Assembly: GCA_044507605.1 (NCBI GenBank)
Contig: JBIQJI010000021.1
Coordinates: 10,001 to 74,000 of the forward strand
Length of the DNA stretch: 64,000 bases
DNA from: Thermopolyspora sp044507605
GTDB lineage: Bacteria > Actinomycetota > Actinomycetes > Streptosporangiales > Streptosporangiaceae
Reading direction: 5' to 3'
Both the position numbers and the translations under genes were made by a program. The notes under the pieces were generated by a model. That model searched no databases. It had not been told where the DNA came from and saw only the letters and a list, made by a program, of their open reading frames with translations. How positions within the stretch are numbered: position 1 is the stretch's first letter; the number at the start of each line of letters is the position of its first letter. Positions 41,647 to 50,582 of this stretch are shown one piece after another.

Positions 41647-42570
41647 GTGACCGACAGCGCATGGCCCGCGGGCGAGGAAGTCGATCTGCCGCGCTTCCAG
41701 GTGGGGGCGCCGCCGCAGCATCTCATCACGACGCTGCTCGGCGACTACTGGTTCGCGCGCGCCGAGCAGTTGCCTTCGGCCGCCCTGGTGCGCCTGGCCG
41801 GGGAGTTCGGCGTGTCGCCGGTGGCGGCGCGCGCGGCGCTCAGCCGGCTGGCCCGGCGCGACCTGCTGGAGTCGTCCAAGTCGGGGCGGCGCACCTACTA
41901 CCGGCTGACCGACCGGGCGTCGGCCGTGCTGTCGGAGGGCCGTCACCGCATCATGTCGTTCGGCCTCGACCAGGGCGCCTGGGACGAGAGCTGGACCCTC
42001 GCCGGCTTCTCCATCTCCGAGGACCAGCGAGATCTGCGGCACGCGCTGCGCACCCGGCTGCGCTGGCTCGGCTTCGCCCCGCTGTACGACGGCCTGTGGG
42101 TGTCGCCGACGGCGGGCGTGGAGGCGGCCGTGGAGGCGCTGACCGAGCTGGGCGTGGCGAACGCGACGGTGTTCCGCGCCACCGCGCCCGACGTGCCGGG
42201 CCTGCGGCAGCCCCGTGAGGCGTGGGATTTCGCGCTGCTGCGCAGCAGCTACGACGACTTCATCGCGAAGTACGAGCCGCTGCTGACGAGGATGCGCCAG
42301 GGCCGGGTGGGGGCCTCGGAGGCGCTGGTGGCGCGCACGGGCATCATGGACACCTGGCGCACGTTCCCGAACCTCGACCCCGGCCTGCCGGCGGAGCTGC
42401 TGCCGGCCGACTGGCCGCGTGCCGCCGCACGCGACCTGTTCGTGGAGATCTACGACACTCTCGGGCCGCTCGCCGAGATCCGGGTCAAGCAGATCGTGGC
42501 GGAGTGCGAGCCCGCCCTGGCCGAGCTGGTCCGCCACCACCGCACGAGCACGATCCTCGCGTCCAACTGA
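41647..42570 (+). CDS. PaaX-family transcriptional repressor, set B
   Basis: This 307-aa protein has the PaaX layout: wHTH with VSPVAARAALSRLARRDLLE, central domain starting WDESWTLAGFSISE, and C-terminal domain with AELLPADWPR. The frame opens at 41587 but GTG 41647, directly after a TATACT box, is preferred as a leaderless start. It is a divergent paralogue of the PaaX at 28307. Placement between the P450/ligase genes and the SDR/MaoC genes suggests it represses these until a CoA intermediate appears. Confidence 0.85.
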   Translation: MTDSAWPAGEEVDLPRFQVGAPPQHLITTLLGDYWFARAEQLPSAALVRLAGEFGVSPVAARAALSRLARRDLLESSKSGRRTYYRLTDRASAVLSEGRHRIMSFGLDQGAWDESWTLAGFSISEDQRDLRHALRTRLRWLGFAPLYDGLWVSPTAGVEAAVEALTELGVANATVFRATAPDVPGLRQPREAWDFALLRSSYDDFIAKYEPLLTRMRQGRVGASEALVARTGIMDTWRTFPNLDPGLPAELLPADWPRAAARDLFVEIYDTLGPLAEIRVKQIVAECEPALAELVRHHRTSTILASN

Positions 42571-42620
42571 TCGGGTCCGCCCCGGAGCCGACCGTTGGGC
42601 GCTCGATACTAGACAAATAC

Positions 42621-42647
42621 TTGACGATCGATGCTCAAAGCTAATAC
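42621..42647 (+). promoter_or_regulatory. Putative promoter of SDR/MaoC unit (site C, partial motif)
   Basis: TTGACG (42621-42626) is followed after 15 bp by TAATAC (42642-42647), a short spacing, with an alternative -10 at 42645. The first half of the shared motif is present, but the second half is not well conserved. A separate TAGACA occurs at 42610-42615. It probably drives the SDR and MaoC genes. Confidence 0.45.
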
Positions 42648-42682
42648 CTTCTCGGGTGAGAGAGTGCCTGGGAGGGCTGTAG

Positions 42683-43585
42683 ATGGATATCTCGGGGAAG
42701 GTGGCCGTCGTCACCGGTAGCGGCCGCGGGCTCGGCCTGGCGTACGCGAAGGCGCTCGCCGCCGCGGGGGCCGCGGTCGTGGTCAACGACGTCGACGCCG
42801 GCGCCGCCGAGGCCGCCGTGAAGGAGATCACCGCCGCCGGAGGGCGGGCCGCCGCCGAGGTGGTCGCCGTGGGCGACACCGAGGCCGCCGACCGCCTGGT
42901 GGGGCGCGCCGTCGACACGTTCGGGCGGCTCGACGTGATGGTCACCAACGCCGGCATCCTGCGCGACCGCGTGCTGTGGAAGATGTCCGACGACGACTTC
43001 GACGCCGTGATCCGCGTGCACCTGCGCGGCACCTTCACCTGCGTGCGCGCCGCCGTCACCCACATGCGCGAGCGCGGCGAAGGCGGCCGGATCATCGTGG
43101 CCGGCTCGCCGGCCGGGCAGCGCGGCAACTTCGGGCAGACCAACTACGCCGCGGCCAAGGCCGGCATCGCGGCCATGGTGCGCACCTGGGCGATGGAATG
43201 CGCCAAGGCCGGCGTGACCGTGAACGCGGTGGTGCCGAACGCCGCCACCGAGATGACCAAGACGATCCCGGCGTTCGCCCCGCACATCGAGGCCCTGGAG
43301 CGCGACGGCACCCCGCTGCCCCGCACGCTGCGCATGGGCGTCGGCTTCGGCACCGCCGACGACGCGGCCGGGCTGGTGGTGTTCCTGGCCTCCGACGCCT
43401 CCGCCCAGGTCACCGGGCAGTGCATCGGCGTGGGCGGGGACCGGCTGTCGCTGTGGTCGCACCCCCAGGAGATCGCCATGGCCTACCGGGAGGGCGGCTG
43501 GGGCGCGGACGACATCGCCGCCGTCTGGGCCACGTCGGTGGGGGCCCGGCCCGAGACGTACGGCATCCCGGCGCCCGAACTGTAG
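42683..43585 (+). CDS. SDR 3-hydroxyacyl-CoA dehydrogenase-like protein, set B
   Basis: This 300-aa classical SDR is strongly similar along its whole length to the set A enzyme at 27205: TGSGRGLGLAYAKAL, NAGILRD, GSPAGQR, NYAAAK, and the same C-terminal extension with SHPQEIAMAYREGGWG. The N-A-G-x-L-R-D motif marks MFE-2-type (3R)-hydroxyacyl-CoA dehydrogenases. GGGAGG precedes the ATG. It is followed 59 bases later by MaoC, which would supply its substrate. Confidence 0.88.
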   Translation: MDISGKVAVVTGSGRGLGLAYAKALAAAGAAVVVNDVDAGAAEAAVKEITAAGGRAAAEVVAVGDTEAADRLVGRAVDTFGRLDVMVTNAGILRDRVLWKMSDDDFDAVIRVHLRGTFTCVRAAVTHMRERGEGGRIIVAGSPAGQRGNFGQTNYAAAKAGIAAMVRTWAMECAKAGVTVNAVVPNAATEMTKTIPAFAPHIEALERDGTPLPRTLRMGVGFGTADDAAGLVVFLASDASAQVTGQCIGVGGDRLSLWSHPQEIAMAYREGGWGADDIAAVWATSVGARPETYGIPAPEL

Positions 43586-43644
43586 GAACCGGCGCGGCCC
43601 GGGCCGGGCGACGAACGCCCAGGGAACAACAGCAAGGAGAGCAG

Positions 43645-44100
43645 ATGCCCCGCATCGCCCATGGCCTCGACGAGATCGTGGCCCTCGCCGGCGCCGACCT
43701 CGGCGTCACGCAGTGGCGGGAGATCACGCAGGATCGGGTGAACACGTTCGCCGACGCCACCGACGACCATCAGTGGATCCACGTCGACCCCGAGCGTGCG
43801 GCGACCGGTCCGTTCGGGGGCCCGATCGCCCACGGCTACCTGACCCTGTCGCTGCTCATCCCCCTGTTCGACGAGCTGCTCGACATCCGGGACGTCGGCA
43901 TGAAGGTCAACTACGGGCTGAACAAGGTCCGTTTCCCGGCGCCCGTGCCCGTGGGCGCGAAGATCCGGCTGGCCGGGCGGGTGGCCGAGGTCGAGCGGGT
44001 CAAGGGCGGCGTGCAGGCCACCCTGGACTTCACCGTCGAGGTCGACGGCGCCGCCAAGCCGGCCTGCGTGGCCCAGGCGGTCTACCGCTTCCTGGCCTGA
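43645..44100 (+). CDS. MaoC-like (R)-specific enoyl-CoA hydratase, set B
   Basis: This 151-aa hotdog-fold hydratase has the Asp/His dyad in FADATDDHQWIHVD and GPFGGPIAHGYLTLSL; it is closely paralogous to the gene at 24131. AAGGAGA lies upstream of ATG 43645. It works in the reverse order of transcription with the preceding SDR: hydration of an enoyl-CoA, then oxidation of the (R)-alcohol. The duplicate sets imply two related substrates, or two rounds of side-chain shortening. Confidence 0.88.
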   Translation: MPRIAHGLDEIVALAGADLGVTQWREITQDRVNTFADATDDHQWIHVDPERAATGPFGGPIAHGYLTLSLLIPLFDELLDIRDVGMKVNYGLNKVRFPAPVPVGAKIRLAGRVAEVERVKGGVQATLDFTVEVDGAAKPACVAQAVYRFLA

Positions 44101-44203
44101 CCGGCCGCCGCCGGGAGGCGGATCATGCTCGTTTTCCCGTACGGCCGATAGCCTCGCTGTCGACTCTCCCCTCCTGACCCTTGACACCAGTACGACCTAA
44201 GAT

Positions 44204-44229
44204 GTGACATTAATCAAAACGGTCGTCAA
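44204..44229 (-). promoter_or_regulatory. Shared motif site E
   Basis: On the minus strand TTGACG (44229-44224), 14 bases, then TGTCAC (44209-44204). It has the same spacing as sites A and B, with two changes in the second half. It lies 59 bases before the importer lipoprotein gene on the plus strand, in an AT-rich gap. Orientation is opposite to the gene, so it would act as an operator rather than as the promoter. Confidence 0.45.
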
Positions 44230-44287
44230 CTTTTCTCGTATATCTCGATCCACCGGCGTTGCCGTCTCCCGCGAGGAGGACCCCACC

Positions 44288-45220
44288 ATGAGAGTTGCCA
44301 GGACCGCACCACTGGCCATATCGGCACTAGCACTCCTCGGCCTGGCGGCCTGTGGCGCCGGCGGCGACGGCACGACGGGAGACCAGGGCGGCACGGCCGC
44401 GCAGGAGGGCCCGGCCAAGACGGCCCTCACCGACCGCCTGCCCGACACGATCAAGGAGTCCGGGGTCATCCGGTACGCAGGCGACTCCCACCCGCCGTAC
44501 CGGATCGTCGCCGACGACGGCAAGACGGTCACCGGCATCGACAAGGACCTGCAGGACGCCCTCGGCAAGGCCCTCGGCGTCCGCAGCGAGATCAGCATCG
44601 TCAGCGGCCTGCCCGCGGCCCTGTCGGGCATGCTGTCGTCCCGGTACGACGCCTTCAACGGCCCCGTCAAGGACACGCCGGAACGGGAGCAGCAGTTCGA
44701 CGCGATCGTGTGGATGGTCACCCGCACCTCCTACCTGGTGCCCAAGGCGAACTCCGCGACCATCAAGTCCAGCGGCGACCTGTGCGGCAAGCGCGTCGCC
44801 GGCACCGAGGGCAGCATCGTCGACGACCAGATCAAGCGGCTGTCGGCGTGGTGCGTCAAGCAGGGCAAGCCGGAGGTGCAGTTCATCGGCTTCGCCGACA
44901 CCAACGGCACGATCCTCGCCGCCGACTCCGGCCGCGCCGACGCCGCCGGCATGACCGAGAGCGCGGCGCTCGACGCCATCTCCAAGAAGAAGGACGCCTA
45001 CACCTACGTCAAGCAGACCGACGAGCAGGGCGCCGGAGTCGACCAGCTCGCGATGCTCGTGCCCAAGGCGAGCGGTCTCGGCCCGGTCATGCTCGACGCG
45101 TTCAAGGAGATCTTCGAGAACGGCGAGTACAAGAAGATCATGGACAAGTACGGGCTCACCAACGTGGCCGTCGACGAGCCCCTGCTGAACCCCGCCACCA
45201 CGGGCGCGGGCGGCAAGTGA
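44288..45220 (+). CDS. ABC importer substrate-binding lipoprotein (polar amino acid type)
   Basis: This 310-aa lipoprotein (lipobox LGLAAC) has a SBP_bac_3 domain: GVIRYAGDSHPPYRIVADDG, GIDKDLQDALGKALG, then SSGDLCGKRVAGTEGS and the C-terminal FKEIFENGEYKKIMDKYGL. Family members bind polar amino acids and related organic acids. GAGGAGGA precedes the ATG. Permease and ATPase genes follow directly. Association with CoA-transferase and dehydratase-like genes suggests the real ligand is an organic acid, perhaps a hydroxy or amino acid, fed into catabolism. Confidence 0.88.
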   Translation: MRVARTAPLAISALALLGLAACGAGGDGTTGDQGGTAAQEGPAKTALTDRLPDTIKESGVIRYAGDSHPPYRIVADDGKTVTGIDKDLQDALGKALGVRSEISIVSGLPAALSGMLSSRYDAFNGPVKDTPEREQQFDAIVWMVTRTSYLVPKANSATIKSSGDLCGKRVAGTEGSIVDDQIKRLSAWCVKQGKPEVQFIGFADTNGTILAADSGRADAAGMTESAALDAISKKKDAYTYVKQTDEQGAGVDQLAMLVPKASGLGPVMLDAFKEIFENGEYKKIMDKYGLTNVAVDEPLLNPATTGAGGK

Positions 45221-45266
45221 AACCGCGCCCCGGCCGAGTGAAGGCGCCCGAGTGAAGGGGAGCAGC

Positions 45267-46142
45267 GTGCGCACCGCGACAACGAGCCCGCCGGGACCCG
45301 TCGCGGCCGGCCGCGACATCGACGTGGCGGCCGCGCGGCCCAGGGTCCGGCCGCTGCGGTGGCTGGCCGGCGTCATCATGCTCGTGCTGGCCGCACAGCT
45401 CGGCGTGTTCCTGTGGACCAACCCCCGGTTCGAGTGGGATGTCGTCTGGCGGTACCTGTTCGACCCGAACATCCTGCGCGGCCTCGGCATGTCGCTGCTG
45501 CTGACCGTCATCGGGATGGTGCTCGGCTCGCTGCTCGGCGTGCTGCTCGCGGCCGGGCGGCTCGCCGCGTTCGCCCCGGTGCGGTGGGTGTGCTCGGCGT
45601 ACATCGGGCTGTTCCGCGGCATTCCGCCGCTGGTGCAGCTGATCTTCTGGTTCAACCTGGGCTACCTGCTGCCGCGCATCTCGCTGGGCGTGCCGTTCGG
45701 GCCGGTCTTCGCGTCGTGGCCGGCCAACGCCGTGATCAGCTCGCTGACCGCGGCCATCCTCGGGCTGTCGCTGCACGAGTCGGCGTACATGGCGGAGATC
45801 GTGCGGGCCGGGGTGCTGGCGGTCGACCCGGGGCAGCGCGACGCCGCCCGCGCGATGGGGTTCACCGGCCGGCAGGCGTTCCTGCGGGTGGTGCTGCCGC
45901 AGGCCATGCGCGTGATCATCCCGCCGACGGGCAGCCAGTTCATCAGCCTCCTGAAGGGCACCTCGCTGGTGAGCGTGATCGCGATGGCCGACCTGCTCCA
46001 CTCGGTGCAGGTGATCTACAACCGCACGTACCAGATCGTGCCGCTGCTGATCGTCGCCTGCTTCTGGTACCTGACGGTCGTCACGCTGCTCTCGCTCGGC
46101 CAGCAACGGCTCGAACGACACTTCGGAAGGGGGCGGACGTGA
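45267..46142 (+). CDS. ABC importer permease (HisM/GlnP type)
   Basis: This ~291-aa permease has five to six membrane spans and the cytoplasmic EAA-like loop VDPGQRDAARAMGFTGRQAF, followed by VVLPQAMRVIIPPTGSQ. The GTG at 45267 is preceded by GGGGAG; an in-frame GTG at 45252 is an alternative. The stop overlaps the ATPase start (GTGA). It forms one importer with its neighbours. Confidence 0.88.
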   Translation: MRTATTSPPGPVAAGRDIDVAAARPRVRPLRWLAGVIMLVLAAQLGVFLWTNPRFEWDVVWRYLFDPNILRGLGMSLLLTVIGMVLGSLLGVLLAAGRLAAFAPVRWVCSAYIGLFRGIPPLVQLIFWFNLGYLLPRISLGVPFGPVFASWPANAVISSLTAAILGLSLHESAYMAEIVRAGVLAVDPGQRDAARAMGFTGRQAFLRVVLPQAMRVIIPPTGSQFISLLKGTSLVSVIAMADLLHSVQVIYNRTYQIVPLLIVACFWYLTVVTLLSLGQQRLERHFGRGRT

Positions 46143-46933
46143 GCGCGCCCGTGCTGACGGTCCGCGACGTGCGCAAAAGCTTCGGCGGCACCGTCGCGCT
46201 CGACGGCGTGAGCCTGGACGTCTTCGAAGGCGAGGTCGTGGCGCTGATCGGGCCGTCGGGCTCGGGTAAGTCGACGCTCGTGCGGTGCGTCCACCAGCTG
46301 GAGTCGATCGACGGCGGGGCGATGTTCCTGGACGGCGAACTGCTCGGGTACGAGCGGCAGCGGGGCCACCTGCGCCCCCTGCCGGAGCGCCGGGTCGCCG
46401 CGCAGCGGCGGCGCATGGGCATGGTGTTCCAGCAGTTCAACCTGTTCGCCCACTGGGACGTGCTGCGCAACGTCACCGAGGCCCCCGTGCGGGTGCACGG
46501 CCGGCCGATCGAGGAGGCGCGCGAGGAGGCCATGCGGCTGCTGGAACGGGTCGGCCTCGCCGAAAAGGCCACCGCGCACCCCCGCCAGCTGTCCGGCGGC
46601 CAGCAGCAGCGCGTCGCCATCGCCCGCGCGCTCGCGACCCGGCCGCGCATCATGCTGTTCGACGAGCCCACCAGCGCCCTCGACCCCGAGCTGGTCGACG
46701 AGGTGCTGGCCGTCGTACGGGACCTCGCCGACGGCGGCATGACGATGGTCATCGTCACCCACGAGATGAGCTTCGCCCGGGAGGTCGCCGACCGCTGCGT
46801 CTTCATGGAACGCGGCCGGATCGTCGAGGCCGGCACCCCCGAGCAGATCTTCGAGCGGCCGTGCTCCCCGCGGCTGCGCGCCTTCTTGTCCCGCTACGCG
46901 GGCCGGCTGCCCGAGAAGGAGACCAGCGGTTGA
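46139..46933 (+). CDS. ABC importer ATPase (GlnQ/HisP type)
   Basis: This 264-aa nucleotide-binding protein has Walker A GPSGSGKST, Q-loop FQQFNLF, signature LSGGQQQ, Walker B IMLFDEPTSALD and H-loop VTHEM. It has the typical length of polar amino-acid importers, including the family insert after the first strands. It is translationally coupled to the permease. About 100 bases later the CapA-like gene continues in the same direction. Confidence 0.93.
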   Translation: MSAPVLTVRDVRKSFGGTVALDGVSLDVFEGEVVALIGPSGSGKSTLVRCVHQLESIDGGAMFLDGELLGYERQRGHLRPLPERRVAAQRRRMGMVFQQFNLFAHWDVLRNVTEAPVRVHGRPIEEAREEAMRLLERVGLAEKATAHPRQLSGGQQQRVAIARALATRPRIMLFDEPTSALDPELVDEVLAVVRDLADGGMTMVIVTHEMSFAREVADRCVFMERGRIVEAGTPEQIFERPCSPRLRAFLSRYAGRLPEKETSG

Positions 46934-47039
46934 CCCGCCCACCACGCCTGACGGCGGGCCTGCCACGCCTTTCGGCGGTGCGCAGGCAGCCGGCCCAGGC
47001 GTCCGGCCGACCATGTCCCCGCGCCGTAAGGAGCCTTCG

Positions 47040-48179
47040 ATGAGTGTGACCGTGCTGGCCGTCGGCGACCTCGTGCTCGACGAGCCCGAGCCGGAGCGGT
47101 ACTTCGCCCCGGCCCGTGACCTGCTGCGCGGCGGCGACGTGGTGATCGGCCACATCGAGGTGCCGCACAGCACGACCACCGCGCAGGTCAGCACCGACGT
47201 GCCGGCGCCGCCCGCCGACCCGGCGGCGCTCACGGCGGTCGCCGACGCCGGGTTCCACGTCGTCACCCTCGCCGGCAACCACGTGTACGATGCCGGCGAC
47301 GAGGGCGTGGCCGACACGATCAAGTACGCCGAGGCGGCCGGGCTGCGCCCGGTGGGCGCGGGCATGACCCTGGCCGAGGCCCGCCGCCCGGCCGTCGTCG
47401 AATGCGACGGGCTGCGCGTCGGCGTGCTCAGCTACAACTGTGTCGGCCCCCGCGAGTCGTGGGCGACCAGCGCCAAGCCCGGCTGCGCGTACATCAAGGT
47501 GCTCACCCACTACGAGCTCGACCATGCCAGCCCGGGCGGCCCGCCCACGGTCTACACCTTCGCCGACCCGGCCCACCTGGACGCCATGGCGGCCGACATC
47601 GCGGCCCTGGCCGCCGAGGTCGACGCGGTCGTGGTGTCGATGCACAAGGGCGTGGGGCACACGCCGGCGGTGCTCGCGATGTACGAGCGGCCGGTGGCGC
47701 GGGCCGCGATCGACGCGGGGGCGCAGGCGGTGTTCGCGCATCACGCGCACATCATGCGCGGCATCGAGGTCTACCACGGACGCCCGATTTATCATGGTTT
47801 GGGAAACTTTGTGACCGTGACTCATGCGCTGACCCCCAAAGGGGACGACAGCGGCGAGCGGGCCGAATGGGCGCGCCGGCGGGTCGAGCTGTACGGCTTC
47901 GCCCCCGACCCGGACATGCCCTTCTACCCGTTCCACCCCGAAAGCCGCAACACGGCCATCGCCGTGTGCCGGTTCGGGCGGGACGGGCTGGTCTCCGCCG
48001 GGTTCGTGCCCTGCTGGATCGACGACCAAGGCAGACCCGTCCCCCTCGGCCCGGACGACCCCAGGGCCGGGGAGGTCACGGCGTACATCGAGGACATCAC
48101 GCGGCGGGCCGGGCTCGACACCGGCTTCCGCCGGGAGGGCAACGAGGTGATCATGTCAGGGATCGGCCATGACCGCTGA
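47040..48179 (+). CDS. CapA-like calcineurin-fold phosphoesterase
   Basis: This 379-aa protein has the PGA_cap/metallophosphatase fold: VGDLVL near the N-terminus, IGHIEVP, LAGNHVYD, VVSMHKG, FAHHAHIM and HGLGNF, placing the Asp, Asn and His metal ligands. There is no signal peptide or membrane anchor, unlike the CapA proteins of polyglutamate capsule synthesis. ATG 47040 is preceded by AAGGAG. It sits between the importer and the CoA-transferase and overlaps the latter by 11 bases. A cytosolic hydrolase that trims a phosphorylated or amide-linked imported compound is possible. Confidence 0.75.
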   Translation: MSVTVLAVGDLVLDEPEPERYFAPARDLLRGGDVVIGHIEVPHSTTTAQVSTDVPAPPADPAALTAVADAGFHVVTLAGNHVYDAGDEGVADTIKYAEAAGLRPVGAGMTLAEARRPAVVECDGLRVGVLSYNCVGPRESWATSAKPGCAYIKVLTHYELDHASPGGPPTVYTFADPAHLDAMAADIAALAAEVDAVVVSMHKGVGHTPAVLAMYERPVARAAIDAGAQAVFAHHAHIMRGIEVYHGRPIYHGLGNFVTVTHALTPKGDDSGERAEWARRRVELYGFAPDPDMPFYPFHPESRNTAIAVCRFGRDGLVSAGFVPCWIDDQGRPVPLGPDDPRAGEVTAYIEDITRRAGLDTGFRREGNEVIMSGIGHDR

Positions 48180-49410
48180 GCGAGGCCCGCTCGCCGGGCG
48201 CACCGTGATCGACCTGACCACCGCCCTGGCCGGCCCCTACGCCACGCTGCTGCTGGCCGGGCTCGGCGCGCGGGTCATCAAGGTGGAGAACCCGCTGACC
48301 GGAGGCGACAGCTCCCGCAACAACGCGCCGTACCTCGGCGCCGACGGGCTCACGCCCCGCCGCGCCGCGCCCGGCGACATGTCGGTGTCGATGCTGGTGC
48401 GCGGCCGGGGCAAACGCAGCGTCACGCTCAACCTCAAACACCCCAAGGCCCGCGACCTGCTCGCCGGGCTCGTACGCGACGCCGACGTGATGGTCGACAA
48501 CTACAGCGCCGGCGTCACGACCCGGCTCGGCATCGACCACGCCTGGGCCAGCGGCATCAACCCGCGCATCGTGTGCACGTCCATCAGCGGATTCGGCGGG
48601 CAGGGCGGCCCCGGCTCCGGCAAGGCCATGGACACCATCATCCAGGCCCTCAGCGGCGTCATGATGACCGCCGGCGCCCCCGGCGAGCCGCCGGTGCGGT
48701 TCGGCCTGCCCGTGGGCGACCTCGTCGCGCCGCTGTTCGCGGTCATCGGCACCCTGGCCGCCGTCGTCCAGGCCGACGCCACCGGCCGCGGCCAGCACGT
48801 CGACGTGTCCATGCTCGGCGCGCTCACCTCGCTCGTCGCCTGCGAACCGTTCGACGTGTACGAGACGCTCGGCCTGCCCATCCGCACCGGCAGCACCGTG
48901 CCCCGCCTCGCCCCCTTCGGCATCTTCCGCGCCGCCGACGGCTGGTTCGCCCTGTGCGGCCCCACCGACGCCTTCGCCAGAGGCGTCTTCGCCGCCCTCG
49001 GCCGCGACGACCTCGCCACCGACCCCCGCTACGCGGAGCGCGACGCCCGCGTCGCCAACGCCGCCGACCTGCACGACCTGATCGCCGAATGGGCCGCCGA
49101 CCGCCCCCTCGCCGACGTCCTCACCGAGCTCACCGCGCGCGGCGTCCCCGCCGCCGAGGTCCGCGACCCCGCCGACGCCGTACGCGACCCCATCGTCCTC
49201 GCCCGCGAGGAGGTCGTCCCCCTGAAACACCCCGAGTACGGCGCCGTCGGTGACCTGCACGGCAGCGGCCTGCCCATCCGCTTCTCCGCCGCCGAGACCA
49301 CCCTCGACCGGCCCGTGCCGCGGCTCGGCCAGCACAACGCCGAGATCTACGGCGCCCTCGGCTACACCGAAGACGACCTCAAGACCCTCGCCGAAGAGGG
49401 CGTGATCTGA
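48169..49410 (+). CDS. Class III CoA-transferase (CaiB/BaiF family)
   Basis: This 413-aa protein has the family N-terminus (GRTVIDLTTALAGPYATLLLA, GARVIKVENP) and LNLKHPKARDLL. The catalytic Asp lies at about 155 in GKAMDTIIQA, and DVSMLGAL follows. Family enzymes move CoA between carboxylic acids through a covalent aspartyl-CoA. It directly precedes two dehydratase-like subunits, the same order of activities as in 2-hydroxyacid fermentation and bile-acid 7-dehydroxylation pathways. It probably makes the CoA ester used by them. Confidence 0.9.
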   Translation: MTAERGPLAGRTVIDLTTALAGPYATLLLAGLGARVIKVENPLTGGDSSRNNAPYLGADGLTPRRAAPGDMSVSMLVRGRGKRSVTLNLKHPKARDLLAGLVRDADVMVDNYSAGVTTRLGIDHAWASGINPRIVCTSISGFGGQGGPGSGKAMDTIIQALSGVMMTAGAPGEPPVRFGLPVGDLVAPLFAVIGTLAAVVQADATGRGQHVDVSMLGALTSLVACEPFDVYETLGLPIRTGSTVPRLAPFGIFRAADGWFALCGPTDAFARGVFAALGRDDLATDPRYAERDARVANAADLHDLIAEWAADRPLADVLTELTARGVPAAEVRDPADAVRDPIVLAREEVVPLKHPEYGAVGDLHGSGLPIRFSAAETTLDRPVPRLGQHNAEIYGALGYTEDDLKTLAEEGVI

Positions 49411-49412
49411 CC

Positions 49413-50582
49413 GTGCCCGCGAACCCTCACCGACCCGACCCCCACCGGCCCGGCCCCCGGCCCGCGGCGCCCTCCACCCCGCCCGCCCCATCGGCCCTCG
49501 CCGCCCTCGAACAGGCGTACGCCGACGGGCCCGCGCTCGCCGGCTCGGCACCGCCCGGACCGCTGATCGGATACGTGGGCACCGACGTTCCCGTCGAACT
49601 GATCACGGCCGCCGGGGCGCTCGCGGTGCGGCTCACCGGAGACCCCGACGCCGGCACGGCGCTCGGCGACATCTACCTGGGCCGCGGCCTGGACCCGATG
49701 CACCGCTCGATCCTCACCCGCCTGCTCGACGGCGCGTACGGGCCGCTGGACCGGCTGGTCGTCTCGTACGACTGCGAGGCGTCGCTGCGGCTGTTCTACG
49801 CGATCCGCGAGCTGCGGCGGGTCGACCCCGGGTGCGGCCTGCCGGAGACCTACCTTGTGGACATACTCCACCTGCCCCGCCGCACCACCGCCCGCTACAA
49901 CCGGCGCCGCGTCGGCGAGTTCGCCGACCGGCTCGCCGCCTGGACCGGCCGCCCGATCGGCGCCGAGGCCCTGGCCCGGGCCGTCGCGGCCCACGACGAG
50001 CGGCGGCGGCTGCTCGCCGAGGCCGCCACCCGCCTGCGCCGCGCCGTGCCGGCGCGGCTCACCGGCGCCCGGTTCCTGGCCGTCGCCAACGCCCCGCTGC
50101 CCGTGACCGAGCACGTCGCCCTGCTGCGGCGGCTGCTCGACGAGGCCGACCGGCTGCCCGAGCACACCGGCCGCCGCGTCTACCTCAGCGGCAGCGACCA
50201 CGACACCCCGCACGTCTACCGCGCCATCGAGGCCGAAGGCCACGTCGTCGTCGGCGAAGACCACCCCTCCGGCGACCTGTCCTACGAGCGCCGCGTCGGC
50301 GCCGCCACCCTCGACGCCCTCGCCGAGCACTACCACCACAACGGCCCCACCGCTCAGCGCGCCACGGTCGACGCCCGCGCCGCGTACACGTCGCTGGGCG
50401 CCCGGCGCTGCGCGGCCGACCTGCTCGTGGCGTACGCCCGGATCGGCGACGACGCCCCCACCTGGGACTTTCCGGCGCAACGCGCCGCGGTGAACGTTCC
50501 GGCGGTGCTCCTCGACCGTCAGCCGTACGGCCGGGTGGACGTGGCCGCCCTGCCCGTGGAGGTGGACTCGTGCGCGCGGTGA
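49413..50582 (+). CDS. 2-Hydroxyacyl-CoA dehydratase/benzoyl-CoA reductase-like subunit 1, cysteine-depleted
   Basis: This 389-aa protein belongs to the HgdB/BcrC-like D-component family: IGYVGTDVPVELITAAGA, LDRLVVSYDCEASLRLFY, a central helical domain and a C-terminal NVPAVLLDRQ. Family members hold a [4Fe-4S] cluster through Cys in the first motif (here YVGTDVP, Gly), in the D-C-(D/E) motif (kept) and in a K-x-C-D-type motif (here ARIGDDAP, lost). With one of three ligands left, a normal cluster is unlikely. GTG 49413 starts two bases after the CoA-transferase stop. Its partner overlaps its 3' end. Confidence 0.75.
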   Translation: MPANPHRPDPHRPGPRPAAPSTPPAPSALAALEQAYADGPALAGSAPPGPLIGYVGTDVPVELITAAGALAVRLTGDPDAGTALGDIYLGRGLDPMHRSILTRLLDGAYGPLDRLVVSYDCEASLRLFYAIRELRRVDPGCGLPETYLVDILHLPRRTTARYNRRRVGEFADRLAAWTGRPIGAEALARAVAAHDERRRLLAEAATRLRRAVPARLTGARFLAVANAPLPVTEHVALLRRLLDEADRLPEHTGRRVYLSGSDHDTPHVYRAIEAEGHVVVGEDHPSGDLSYERRVGAATLDALAEHYHHNGPTAQRATVDARAAYTSLGARRCAADLLVAYARIGDDAPTWDFPAQRAAVNVPAVLLDRQPYGRVDVAALPVEVDSCAR

